A DNA stretch of 64,000 nucleotides from Runella aurantiaca (GTDB lineage Bacteria; Bacteroidota; Bacteroidia; Cytophagales; Spirosomataceae), in NCBI RefSeq assembly GCF_003339505.1, contig NZ_QPIW01000017.1, positions 86,388-150,387 on the forward strand. The letters run 5' to 3'. The notes beneath the pieces are model-generated. The model did no database searches and was not told the origin of the DNA. It was given only the letters and a program-made list of their open reading frames with translations. Of this stretch, positions 18,269 to 26,743 are shown piece after piece. The position numbers and the translations under genes are program-made. Each line of letters starts with the position of its first letter. Positions within the stretch are counted from its first letter, which is position 1.

Positions 18269-19429
18269 TCAGGAAAAATAAGTGGCAATCGTCTCCGAAA
18301 TATAGGCAATGTGCGCCTCGGTCATTTCGGTGTGCATCGGTAAAGAAATCACCTGTTTACACAACTCCTGGGTCACGGCCAGGTTGCCCACCACTCTTCC
18401 TAAGTGTTGGTATGCTTTCTGTTGATTGAGCGGTACTGGGTAATAAATCATGCTCGGAATTTTTCTTTGCCGCAGGTATTCCTGCAACCCGTCGCGATGC
18501 GTCGCGGGTACTTTTAGGGTATATTGGTGAAAAACGTGGGTAGAAAAATCAGCCCGAAACGGGATTTCAACCGCCGCTACCTCCGCCAATGCCGCATCGT
18601 ACAGGCTGGCGGCTTTTTGGCGCGCGTGGGTATATTCATCCAAATACCGCAGTTTTTCGGTCAAAATGGCCGCTTGCAGCGAGTCCAATCTTGAATTGAT
18701 GCCAATCATTTCATGGATATATTTTTTTTCCTGCCCGTGATTAGCAATCATTTTTGCCTTACGTGCCAAGGCCGCACTTTGCGTATACACAGCACCGCCA
18801 TCACCATAGCAACCAAGGTTTTTGGAAGGAAAAAATGAGGTTGTGCCCATATCTCCGAGCGTTCCTGCCTTCTTTGCTGTGCCGTCTGCAAACCGATACG
18901 TAGCTCCGATGGCCTGTGCCGCATCTTCAACAACTGCTATTTCATGGGCTACGCATACATCCAGTATTCCTTCCATATGAGCGCATTGGCCAAATAGATG
19001 CACGGGCACCACCAGCTTGGTTTTGGGCGTAATGGCAGCCTCTACAAGCTGTCGATTGAGGTTGAATGTCAACGGGTCTACGTCCACCATCACGGGGGTA
19101 AGCCCTAGCAACCCAATGGCCTCGGCTGTAGCTACGTAAGTAAACGCCGGCACAATCACTTCATCACCCGGTTTAAGTTCGAGCGCCATCATCGCTATTT
19201 GGAGGGCATCTGTACCGTTGCCACACGAAACTACGTGATTTGCGCCCAGGTAATCGGCCAATTGAGCCTCAAATTGTGCTACCTGCGGGCCTTTGATAAA
19301 CGTGGCATTATCCAGACAATTCTGAATAGCGACATCAATGGAAGGCTTAATTTTGGCATACTGCCCCTTCAAATCAACCATCTGAATGATTTCCGTTGCT
19401 GTCTTATTTGGTGCTTCTACCCCTGTCAT
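18269..19429 (-). CDS. DegT/DnrJ/EryC1/StrS aminotransferase, WbpE-like
   Basis: A 386-residue PLP-dependent sugar aminotransferase. 'SCGNGTDALQIAM' binds the PLP phosphate, 'VVEDAAQAIGA' contains the Asp that holds the pyridine nitrogen, and 'TTSFFPSKNLGCYGDGG' carries the Schiff-base Lys. Together with the genes at 17683 and 16712 it forms the 3-amino branch of a 2,3-diamino sugar acid pathway. The chosen ATG at 19429 follows an AGGAAGAAG stretch, a rare clear ribosome-binding site in this genome. An internal Met at residue 17, where homologues usually begin, is the alternative start. Confidence 0.9.
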   Translation of the reverse strand: MTGVEAPNKTATEIIQMVDLKGQYAKIKPSIDVAIQNCLDNATFIKGPQVAQFEAQLADYLGANHVVSCGNGTDALQIAMMALELKPGDEVIVPAFTYVATAEAIGLLGLTPVMVDVDPLTFNLNRQLVEAAITPKTKLVVPVHLFGQCAHMEGILDVCVAHEIAVVEDAAQAIGATYRFADGTAKKAGTLGDMGTTSFFPSKNLGCYGDGGAVYTQSAALARKAKMIANHGQEKKYIHEMIGINSRLDSLQAAILTEKLRYLDEYTHARQKAASLYDAALAEVAAVEIPFRADFSTHVFHQYTLKVPATHRDGLQEYLRQRKIPSMIYYPVPLNQQKAYQHLGRVVGNLAVTQELCKQVISLPMHTEMTEAHIAYISETIATYFS

Positions 19430-19443
19430 CTTCTTCCTGTCAG

Positions 19444-20550
19444 CTATTTACTGCGGGCCTTGTTAATCACAATGTTTTTCAAAATTTTCCACAGATAATT
19501 TACATCCGTTTTGAAAGGTGCCTTTTCGTAAGCCTCCAAATAGGTCAGCTCCGACGCTACAATTTCTTCAAACGTTTCGGGTAAATCTGCATAATAAGGT
19601 GGCAGCAATCCCGGGGTATGTTTTTTGCGGAGGGCCTGTAATTTCTCGGGGTATAAGCCAAAATAATGCTCACTGATGGGCCGAACGCCAATCAATTTAA
19701 TATCGCCCCGAAGTAAATTGTACAGCATCGGCAATTCATCAATCCAATATTTCCGAATCAGCCGTCCTCCTGTGCTTACCCTAAAATCATTTTTAAATTT
19801 CCCACCAGCTTCCAATCCTTGCGTGCTGTGCAAGTATTCCTGCACGTATTCAGCATAAGGGTGCATGGAGCGAAATTTATACACGGTCATCTTTTTGCCT
19901 CCTTTTCCTATTCTATTCATTCTGAATACCACGCCTTCACTCGCTTCTGGATTGGTCAAACTTGGATTGCTCCGACGATTAATCTTAGCAATGATTAATG
20001 TCTCCTTACAATCGTCTACTACATCTACGATTTGAAAGCCATTATAGATTAGGCGCCCCATAATTTCTGCCTTTGACATATCAACGTGGATTTGGAGCTT
20101 CCGGTAAAACGTACTAAATCCAGCTAGTTTGGGCAAAACCCTTCTGAACAAAAAATGTACAGGATAATAGAGACGGAGAAAAAAAGGTGAGATGTCCTTC
20201 TGAATTTCACATTTAATATTTTCTGCGGTAACAATTTTGAGGGCAAAATACCCATTAGCGCCAAGCGACCCTCTTATTTTTTCCAACACAACATTTGGAC
20301 TATACTTTTTGAGCATCAACTCGTCCAAATACAAATTTGGACCTCTTGGCGAAAAATTACGCATCAGAACGACGTCTACCTCAACTTGACTCCATGAACT
20401 GTGGGAGCCAAATTTCAGTAAATAAGCGGGTATGGCCTGATTTACAGCGTTTTTACACGCTAAATTGGGCATAGGCATCTCCAAAATATCTTTTGATATT
20501 CCAGAGATTGGAACATTCGTTCCGATGAAGTTAAGTTGCCGATGAGACAT
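19444..20550 (-). CDS. Sugar transferase (initiating enzyme) with atypical N-terminal domain
   Basis: A 368-residue protein whose C-terminal half (about residues 205-368) is a bacterial sugar transferase domain (PF02397): VYKFRSM, then WIDELPMLYNLLRGDIKLIGVRP. Such enzymes place the first sugar phosphate on undecaprenyl phosphate. The usual N-terminal membrane helix directly before the catalytic part is absent. Instead the first 190 residues look like the second half of a class I methyltransferase fold ('LEKIRGSLGANGYFALKIV' and 'GFQIVDVVDD.KETLIIAKI'). A short hydrophobic stretch about residues 127-145 could dip into the membrane. It is the first biosynthetic gene after the Wzc-like kinase, as expected for an initiator. 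Confidence 0.8.
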   Translation of the reverse strand: MSHRQLNFIGTNVPISGISKDILEMPMPNLACKNAVNQAIPAYLLKFGSHSSWSQVEVDVVLMRNFSPRGPNLYLDELMLKKYSPNVVLEKIRGSLGANGYFALKIVTAENIKCEIQKDISPFFLRLYYPVHFLFRRVLPKLAGFSTFYRKLQIHVDMSKAEIMGRLIYNGFQIVDVVDDCKETLIIAKINRRSNPSLTNPEASEGVVFRMNRIGKGGKKMTVYKFRSMHPYAEYVQEYLHSTQGLEAGGKFKNDFRVSTGGRLIRKYWIDELPMLYNLLRGDIKLIGVRPISEHYFGLYPEKLQALRKKHTPGLLPPYYADLPETFEEIVASELTYLEAYEKAPFKTDVNYLWKILKNIVINKARSK

Positions 20551-20699
20551 CGGGATCAGCGGTCGAAACCGGCGTTAGGTAAAGTGTTAAAACTGGGTAA
20601 AGTGTTGATATACTAAAACTTACAAAGCGTACTTAGCAACTAAATCAAAAGCCTATTCTCTCTTCTAAAACAAAAAATCAGGTATTGTGTAACGGGATA

Positions 20700-23066
20700 T
20701 TATCTTTTAGCCATTAATTTATCAAACCAACCTTTTGAGCTTTTATCCTCTCCGTAATAGCCGCCATATTGGGTACCGTAGCCGTAACCATAGCCATAAT
20801 CTGCCGACTTTTTGATGTTGACAGCGTTGAAAATCAAATTAAATGATTTGAAAGTTTTCTTTCGGTCCAACTCCCTAATGGTTGATAAAAACATTTTGGG
20901 GGTCTTGTTGTGCCGAATCAGGTAAAACGTTGCTTCTGCATAGGGAGCCAAAAGGGTAGCATCGGTCACCAAGCCGATGGGCGGAGTATCCATGATGATG
21001 TAATCAAATGAATATTTAAGTTCATCAATCAACTCTTTGATGCGTCCGTTGGCAATCAACTCCGAAGGATTTGGAGGCATAGGCCCGCTCGGTGCCAGAT
21101 AAACATTATTGATTGAGGTGCTTACAACGATGTCTTCGGCCTTTGCTTTTCCAATCAAATAGTTGGAAATCCCTTTTTTGTTGGCAACGCCTAAATACGA
21201 ATGAATGGTGGGTTTGCGCAGGTCCAAGCCCAAAATAACCACTCTTTTATCAAGCAGCGCCAGCGACGCCGCGATATTGGTTGCCACAAAGGTTTTCCCC
21301 TCTCCACCCGTAGACGACGTAAAAAGAATCACGTTGGCGATGCCCTCGTGTACATCGTTAGAGAGGATGTATTTCATATTGGAACGAATCATCCGAATCT
21401 GTTCACTGATAAAACTACGGCTACCAGTATCGATGATTTCACCTTTATTTTCCTTGGGCTTGATGGCAATTTCGCCAAATACTTTCAAACCCGTTTTTCG
21501 TTCTATTTCTTTCTTAGACTGAACCGTATTCGTCAATAATTCTTTAGTAGCAATAATGGTAGCAGGAATGACCAACGCCAACAAAATAGCCATCATGTAA
21601 ATATTTTTGCTGTTGGGCTGGATTTGACCCGTAAGGAAAGGCGCTTCAATCACCCGGCTATCCGTTACCGTCGACGCGTACGACAAAGCCGTTTCCTCTC
21701 TTTTTTGTAACAACAATAAGTACAGATTCTCTTTTATTCCTGCCTGCCTTTTGATACCCACATACTCTCTTTCTTTGCGAGGAATGGTGGAAATGGAGCC
21801 AGAAAGACGGCCATTGAGTGCCTCCAAACTTCTACGACTCACTTGTATGTTTGCCTTTTGGTTGTTTAGGTTTTCACGGATAGCCTGTTTAACATTTTTC
21901 ATTTGGTTGTTTATCGTCTCCAAATAAGGGTTGCCGGGCTGAACGGTTTGGGCAAGTTTGCTTCGCTCGGCTTCCAACTGCACAAATTGGTCAATATAAG
22001 AATTAAGCACGGGGTCGTTTACCATCATGGTGGCGGGGGCGATGTTTCCTACCTGCGTACTATTAAGGTATCGTTCCACCTCATTGAGTACATTCTCACG
22101 AATATCCAATTCGTTGATTTTGGCGTCATTTTCCTCTACTTTCCCCAAAAAGAGGCTTGCTTCCGAGCTTAGGTCCGTAATCCCTTGGCTACGGCGGTAC
22201 TGTTCCACATTTTGCTCCACATCTCCGAGTTCGGAAGTTACCAATTTGAGGCGTTCTTCAATGAAGCGTAGGGTATTGGTTGCCTCCCGGTTTTTGTCTT
22301 CGAGGGTTCCGAAAGCGTATTCTTCCAACAATTTGTTAAGAATATCTTTTCCTTTTTCAGGCACCGTCGTCTGCAATCCAATCGAAATAATGGTTGAATA
22401 ATATTCTTTGAGAGGCGCTATCTGAAGACTTCCCGCCAAGCCGCCAATCAGACCGTCTCTGGATTGAAAAAACACTTTGATGGGCGTACTATCGGCGATT
22501 GTAGCGCTATCCCTCTTAAATACCCTGAAAGTTCCGTGTTGGGTTTTAACCAGCTGACTGTAATCAAATGTCCCCAAAATTTTTTGGTCGGCACTTACTA
22601 TCTGGTACCTATTATCATCCAATGGCTTGATGTATAGCGGGTTTCCGTAGCCGTAGTCTGTTATATCCTTTGTGTTTACTTTGATGGGACTCTGGGTATG
22701 CAGTTCCTCATCACGGGCCGAGCCTTCTTTCCAGTACGAAACCGTTAGGTTGAGGGCATCAATTACTTTGCCCACCAAAGGTCTTGACTTTAGCACTTCA
22801 ATTTCGTTGTCAATTACCTTCGGATCATTAAGTGAAAAATCGTCTTTGATATCTTTCCCGTAGCCTTTTGAGCTATCATCTTTGATCAACAATGACGCTT
22901 TTACGGCATACACTGGCGTAAATTTTCGGAGGTATTGATACGCCCACACCATTCCAATGGACACAGTCAGTACAAACCAGTACCAATAACGCAGGTATTT
23001 GAATATGACACCGAGAATATCCAGGTCTTCATCCTGCTCTTCGTTAAAAGTATTGTCATTGTTCAT
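20700..23066 (-). CDS. Polysaccharide co-polymerase and tyrosine autokinase (Wzc-like)
   Basis: A 788-residue inner-membrane protein. A Wzz-type N-terminal helix (about 30-50), a long periplasmic coiled-coil domain and a second helix (about 495-515) precede a cytoplasmic BY-kinase. The kinase shows Walker A SSTGGEGKT (about 584-592), Walker A' LGLDLRKP (about 612-619) and Walker B IIMDTPP (about 650). The tail is Tyr/Gly-rich, with seven Tyr within about 18 residues (about 757-774), the autophosphorylation cluster. It should control chain length and couple to the Wza-like export pore encoded upstream. Start at ATG 23066, 69 bases after wza. Confidence 0.93.
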   Translation of the reverse strand: MNNDNTFNEEQDEDLDILGVIFKYLRYWYWFVLTVSIGMVWAYQYLRKFTPVYAVKASLLIKDDSSKGYGKDIKDDFSLNDPKVIDNEIEVLKSRPLVGKVIDALNLTVSYWKEGSARDEELHTQSPIKVNTKDITDYGYGNPLYIKPLDDNRYQIVSADQKILGTFDYSQLVKTQHGTFRVFKRDSATIADSTPIKVFFQSRDGLIGGLAGSLQIAPLKEYYSTIISIGLQTTVPEKGKDILNKLLEEYAFGTLEDKNREATNTLRFIEERLKLVTSELGDVEQNVEQYRRSQGITDLSSEASLFLGKVEENDAKINELDIRENVLNEVERYLNSTQVGNIAPATMMVNDPVLNSYIDQFVQLEAERSKLAQTVQPGNPYLETINNQMKNVKQAIRENLNNQKANIQVSRRSLEALNGRLSGSISTIPRKEREYVGIKRQAGIKENLYLLLLQKREETALSYASTVTDSRVIEAPFLTGQIQPNSKNIYMMAILLALVIPATIIATKELLTNTVQSKKEIERKTGLKVFGEIAIKPKENKGEIIDTGSRSFISEQIRMIRSNMKYILSNDVHEGIANVILFTSSTGGEGKTFVATNIAASLALLDKRVVILGLDLRKPTIHSYLGVANKKGISNYLIGKAKAEDIVVSTSINNVYLAPSGPMPPNPSELIANGRIKELIDELKYSFDYIIMDTPPIGLVTDATLLAPYAEATFYLIRHNKTPKMFLSTIRELDRKKTFKSFNLIFNAVNIKKSADYGYGYGYGTQYGGYYGEDKSSKGWFDKLMAKR

Positions 23067-23135
23067 GGTAGACGGCCTTTAAATAAAATAATTGTATACG
23101 TTTTATTTATAAATAAGGAAGGAATCAGTTTTGGT

Positions 23136-23981
23136 TCAACGGGTAAAAAGGCTAAACAGAATAACTACCGTAGAAACCAAACTTAGGTAAATGGGGGCTC
23201 GTTGGAGAAACAAACTTGGTGGTGGCGCCTGCGGCTGCGGAGGCAACGGCAAGAACTTGTCTTTGGTGGGTTCAACATAAATCAAATCACCATTTTGGAC
23301 ATAAAAATAAGGAGAAGTAAACACCGTTCGGTTGCGAAGATTCACTTTACCGATTTCGCGTTTTCCGTCTCTGTACCGAATCACCGTCACGCTGTCGCGC
23401 TTGCCGTACATCGTCAAATCGCCCGCCAAAGCGATGGCTTCCAGAATAGTTGTTCTTTCATCAAGTAGATTGTACGTACCTACGGCACCTACCTCGCCCA
23501 AAATGGAGAATTTATGGTTCATAAAACGCACATTGACCACTGGGTCTTTGATGCTTTTTTCCAGTTCCTGCCGAATTCTATCTTCTGCTTTTTGCAGGGT
23601 CAAACCACCCAGCATTATTTTCCCAATCAAAGGAATGACTACCGCTCCTGATGAATCTACCGGATAGCCCAAGGGCTGGGAGCCGCCCCCCACGTTTCCT
23701 GAGAATACCGATACGGGAAGGGTGTTGATATTGGTAAAGTTGAGTATTTCATTCGACTCTTTATTGAGACTGCTAACAATAACGGCTAGGATATCATCTT
23801 TCTGAATTTTGGCAACCTGTGGCAGATTCGTCTCCAAATAAGACGGAAAAGAGGCATTTTCAGTCTGAAAATATTCCAAACTGGGCGGCGTAATTTTTTG
23901 AACTGTTGTACAGGATGACAGTTGGAAAATTACGACAACACTAAAAAGTAAAAGGAGAGGTTTAGTCTGAATATGACTCAT
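23136..23981 (-). CDS. Polysaccharide export outer-membrane lipoprotein (Wza-like)
   Basis: A 281-residue protein. The N-terminus is a lipoprotein signal ending LSSCTTV, with the Cys at about residue 24. A poly-export domain follows ('KIQKDDILAVIV', giving the usual GDxL.i.V form) and then an SLBB domain ('SILGEVGAVGTYNLLDERTTILEAI' region). The C-terminus has a hydrophobic helix (about 262-280), the amphipathic or transmembrane helix by which Wza crosses the outer membrane. It forms the export channel with the Wzc-like partner encoded downstream. The gap of 242 bases to the UpxY gene may hold antiterminator-sensitive sites. Confidence 0.92.
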   Translation of the reverse strand: MSHIQTKPLLLLFSVVVIFQLSSCTTVQKITPPSLEYFQTENASFPSYLETNLPQVAKIQKDDILAVIVSSLNKESNEILNFTNINTLPVSVFSGNVGGGSQPLGYPVDSSGAVVIPLIGKIMLGGLTLQKAEDRIRQELEKSIKDPVVNVRFMNHKFSILGEVGAVGTYNLLDERTTILEAIALAGDLTMYGKRDSVTVIRYRDGKREIGKVNLRNRTVFTSPYFYVQNGDLIYVEPTKDKFLPLPPQPQAPPPSLFLQRAPIYLSLVSTVVILFSLFTR

Positions 23982-24223
23982 AATAAATTTACAGTTAGGG
24001 ATTGTTTTACTATATCAATAAGATTATCAAATATATAGCAAAAACAAAGTGCTGATTTTAAATTAAAGATTTTTTTACGGCTTCGCCCTTTCAATCCCAT
24101 TTTTGCTTTTAGGATTTAGGGGTTACAGAATGGAATACACGCATCGTTAAGGATAAAAATCGTGTATTTGTATTGTATGTAACTACCAATTAAGTCACCA
24201 CCTCATTATAGTAGGAAGTGGTG

Positions 24224-24721
24224 CTATGCAGTTGCCTGAATTTTCTTGATTTTGTTCTTACTCTTGTCGATGGTAATACAGATATTCAACGAGTCTATTT
24301 TGGCCATAATCATTCGACCTTGGGTTGAAACTACCTCTGCTTTATGGTCAATGAACGCCCCCGAATCTATCCTGATTCGATCCGCTACCGATAGGCTCAC
24401 TACCTCAATGCTTCCGTGGTCAAAATCATTGAGCATATCTTTAATTATATCAATCTCTGCCTGTTTGACAATGGCTGGTTTTTTCAACCAAAATAAATAC
24501 CTGACCACCCCCGAAACTCCAAAAACCAAACTTCGTTCTTCTTCTCTCAGATTCACAAAGCAGTAGGATTTAAACAGCGGCTCCTCCACAATCTTTACCC
24601 GGTCAGACCATTGTTTTTGTCTCTTCATGAGTGGACAATAGACGTCAATCCCTTTTTTTTGCAGGGCATTGGCGACCAATTTCTCACTTCTTGACTTAGT
24701 ATAAAGTACAAACCACGGCAT
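24224..24721 (-). CDS. UpxY-family transcription antiterminator (NusG paralogue)
   Basis: A 165-residue NusG-like protein. The N-terminal domain starts PWFVLYTKSRSEK and contains VYCPLMKRQKQWSD and KSYCFVNL, the RNA-polymerase-binding NGN fold in its UpxY/LoaP form. The C-terminal part with GAFIDHKAEVVS is the KOW domain. In Bacteroides, UpxY proteins prevent early termination of their own capsule operon. Being first in this locus, this one probably does the same for the 24-kb operon that follows. A short inverted repeat (CACCAC/GTGGTG, 24196-24223) lies right behind the stop. Confidence 0.9.
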   Translation of the reverse strand: MPWFVLYTKSRSEKLVANALQKKGIDVYCPLMKRQKQWSDRVKIVEEPLFKSYCFVNLREEERSLVFGVSGVVRYLFWLKKPAIVKQAEIDIIKDMLNDFDHGSIEVVSLSVADRIRIDSGAFIDHKAEVVSTQGRMIMAKIDSLNICITIDKSKNKIKKIQATA

Positions 24722-25194
24722 AGGTATACACTGGTTGTGTGATTACTAAAAACAGAATAACTTATTATGGATTACTCTCACGAGGGAGAATTGAGAAGAC
24801 ACAGGCTTGAAAACCGCAGAAAAAGGAATTTCTGGCGGTATGACAACCCATTTTTTTTCTAAAGTAAGGTTCAAAATATCCGAAACCATATCGAATACTA
24901 ACCTAAAAGGTAAAAGTATATTTTTTCTCATTAAGTAGGGCGCGGCCATGCCGTCTATAACTAGTATACCAAAATACACAATTTCACTACGCTTGCAATT
25001 ACCGTATTTCTCGTAGGAAATAATCAGGCAACTCACTCACAATTAGATGAATTTGCTAAAACAGTATGCCGATTAATCATACATATTGACAACCGACAGG
25101 CTAAAAATGAGCATTTTAATAAAAACAAACAAAAAAACTTATCCAACGGTAGCTAGATTTTATTTTTAAGTCTAGGTATTGATTATGATTTAAA

Positions 25195-25202
25195 CAAATA
25201 TA
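25195..25202 (-). promoter_or_regulatory. Possible -7 promoter element (TATATTTG)
   Basis: The minus strand reads TATATTTG, a full match to the Bacteroidota -7 consensus TAnnTTTG, facing the UpxY gene. No clear TTTG-like -33 element was seen at the usual distance. In AT-rich DNA such a match can occur by chance. Confidence 0.35.
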
Positions 25203-25571
25203 CCAAGCAGATAAGAAACATATTTATATGCCCACCAATTATATCCGTAAGTCAAAATACAATAAATATCCAATAAAGTCAATTCTCTTGTTTTTAAAAT
25301 TTATTGCAAAAAATGGGACAATAAGCCCTAAATATAGCCATCTAAAAGCCCCCTATTGGGAGCAATATCACTCTAAAACTGCGTATACATCGCAAAAACA
25401 GCGATTTTACTTCAGAAGAATATACGAATAAGAAGAAATTAATAGACCAAAACAAACACATATCCTCCTAGATAAACCCGCAAAAAAAGGTCATAGATTT
25501 AGTGGAGTATTCGGCTGTTTTGCACGAATAAATTTCGCCAAAATTATCTCAGCGATACTAGTTTTTAAGAT

Positions 25572-25745
25572 TCAATCAAAATTACGGCAAAAAACCTTTT
25601 TTTTTAGCTTCAACAGGTTTTCTCCCGTAAGCTCCAATATGGTATTTACCCTACTATTGTATGACAAACTCAGCCCGCCGCCAAAATAATTAACAGTAGG
25701 CTGAGACTTATCTTTTTTTTTAAAACAACAGACAAGATATATACG
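25572..25745 (-). pseudogene. Possible remnant of an outer-membrane-type protein gene
   Basis: Directly after the stop of the alpha/beta hydrolase gene, the same frame stays open for 57 codons and ends in TGA at 25572-25574. It has no start of its own. The translated piece contains 'NYFGGGLSLSYN' and 'NTILELTGENLL', which look like beta-strands from the end of an outer-membrane barrel. It could be the 3' scrap of a deleted gene, or a chance open stretch. Confidence 0.25.
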
Positions 25746-26696
25746 TTACCATGCATCAATCGCATCCAAAGCCGCGCTTTTCAGTATTTCATGCGTTCCT
25801 TCAAAAATCGTTAGCATGATTTTTTTCGAAGATTTTTGGTACAAAATGGCTCTATTCTCTATGGTTTTAGCTGGATTTTGGGTTGGAAAAGTTTGCGTTT
25901 TGAGCATGGTATTGGCATCCTCTTCCGACACATAGCGTGATTTGTCTTTTTCGTGGGCGTCGGTCAGGAGTTTGTTGTAGAAGTTGATGGAGTGCGAAAT
26001 GGGCACCGAACCCGTGTAACCATCGTGAATACCTGCATAGATTTGCAGGGTACTTTTTTTGCGTTTTTTTACGGGCGTTTTCCAAAATAGAGGCGAGCGC
26101 TCTTTGGCTTTTTCGGCATTAAAGACCTCGCCTGCGCCCGTACATTTGATTATTTCTGGACCATACCTGTTTTTTCGTTCTACCGACTCGCCATACCAAG
26201 TTGCTAAGTCTGAAATAGACGACCAAGCTGAAAATGAGGCGATAGTATGCCGCGATTTCATGTACATCGCCATCGTGGCATAGCCACCGCCGCTATTGCC
26301 TACTACGTAAATCTTCTTTTTATCTACGTTCATATTTTTCAGGGCCCAATCAATGGCTTCGTCAATGTCGGCAATCACAAACTCACTGCAACAGGCTTTG
26401 GGATGGTTGTTGACTCCTCTGAAATCAGGAAAAATGTAATTCCAGTCTTTGGCTTGGGTTTGTTCCACCAGTGTTTCTTTTTGAGAATCTGCCGTACCGC
26501 TCCATGAGTGTAAAGCTACAATCAAAGGCTGGAGCTCTGATGCGGTGGATTTGCCGTAGTAAAATACCTGTACGTTTCCGTCCAACGAGGATTGAATACT
26601 GTCTTTTTTTAGAAAGTCAGGGCGTTGAGAGGATTGGGAATAAGCCAATTCCAACCAGAGAAAGGCCGTAATAATCAAAAGCAGTTTTCTTTTCAT
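25746..26696 (-). CDS. Secreted alpha/beta hydrolase (esterase/prolyl-oligopeptidase-like)
   Basis: A 316-residue exported hydrolase. Residues 1-20 are a signal peptide ending at AYS-QS. The nucleophile elbow is VVGNSGGGYATM, with Ser in GNSGG. The acid is probably the Asp in IHDGYTGSVP, and the His is in FEGTHEI near the C-terminus, which gives a full Ser-Asp-His triad. 'IVALHSWSGT' carries the HxW-type oxyanion region. It is similar to acetyl-xylan-esterase- or dienelactone-hydrolase-like proteins. It is the last of a six-gene minus-strand cluster of secreted hydrolases; substrate unknown. Confidence 0.8.
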   Translation of the reverse strand: MKRKLLLIITAFLWLELAYSQSSQRPDFLKKDSIQSSLDGNVQVFYYGKSTASELQPLIVALHSWSGTADSQKETLVEQTQAKDWNYIFPDFRGVNNHPKACCSEFVIADIDEAIDWALKNMNVDKKKIYVVGNSGGGYATMAMYMKSRHTIASFSAWSSISDLATWYGESVERKNRYGPEIIKCTGAGEVFNAEKAKERSPLFWKTPVKKRKKSTLQIYAGIHDGYTGSVPISHSINFYNKLLTDAHEKDKSRYVSEEDANTMLKTQTFPTQNPAKTIENRAILYQKSSKKIMLTIFEGTHEILKSAALDAIDAW

Positions 26697-26743
26697 CTTG
26701 GGGTCCGTTTACTTCGTATTTCTTTTCCGTAAGAAAGGCCCCG

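Larger units (their letters stand above)
24722..25745. other. AT-rich intergenic region and leader of the polysaccharide locus
   Basis: About 1 kb without a convincing gene. On the minus strand it would be the leader of the UpxY operon; a TAnnTTTG match lies at 25195-25202, which would give a leader of about 465 bases. A 96-codon minus-strand frame at 24746-25036 and a 67-codon plus-strand frame at 25228-25431 are open. They show no domain, signal peptide or ribosome-binding site, so I do not call them genes. The left part, 25572-25745, is described separately as a possible gene remnant. Confidence 0.5.

Noticed and set aside
24746..25036. 96-codon minus-strand frame upstream of the UpxY gene
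   Set aside because: No domain, signal peptide or ribosome-binding site; lies in a probable leader of AT-rich DNA.
25228..25431. 67-codon plus-strand frame
   Set aside because: Low-complexity Lys/Tyr-rich translation typical of AT-rich noncoding DNA.
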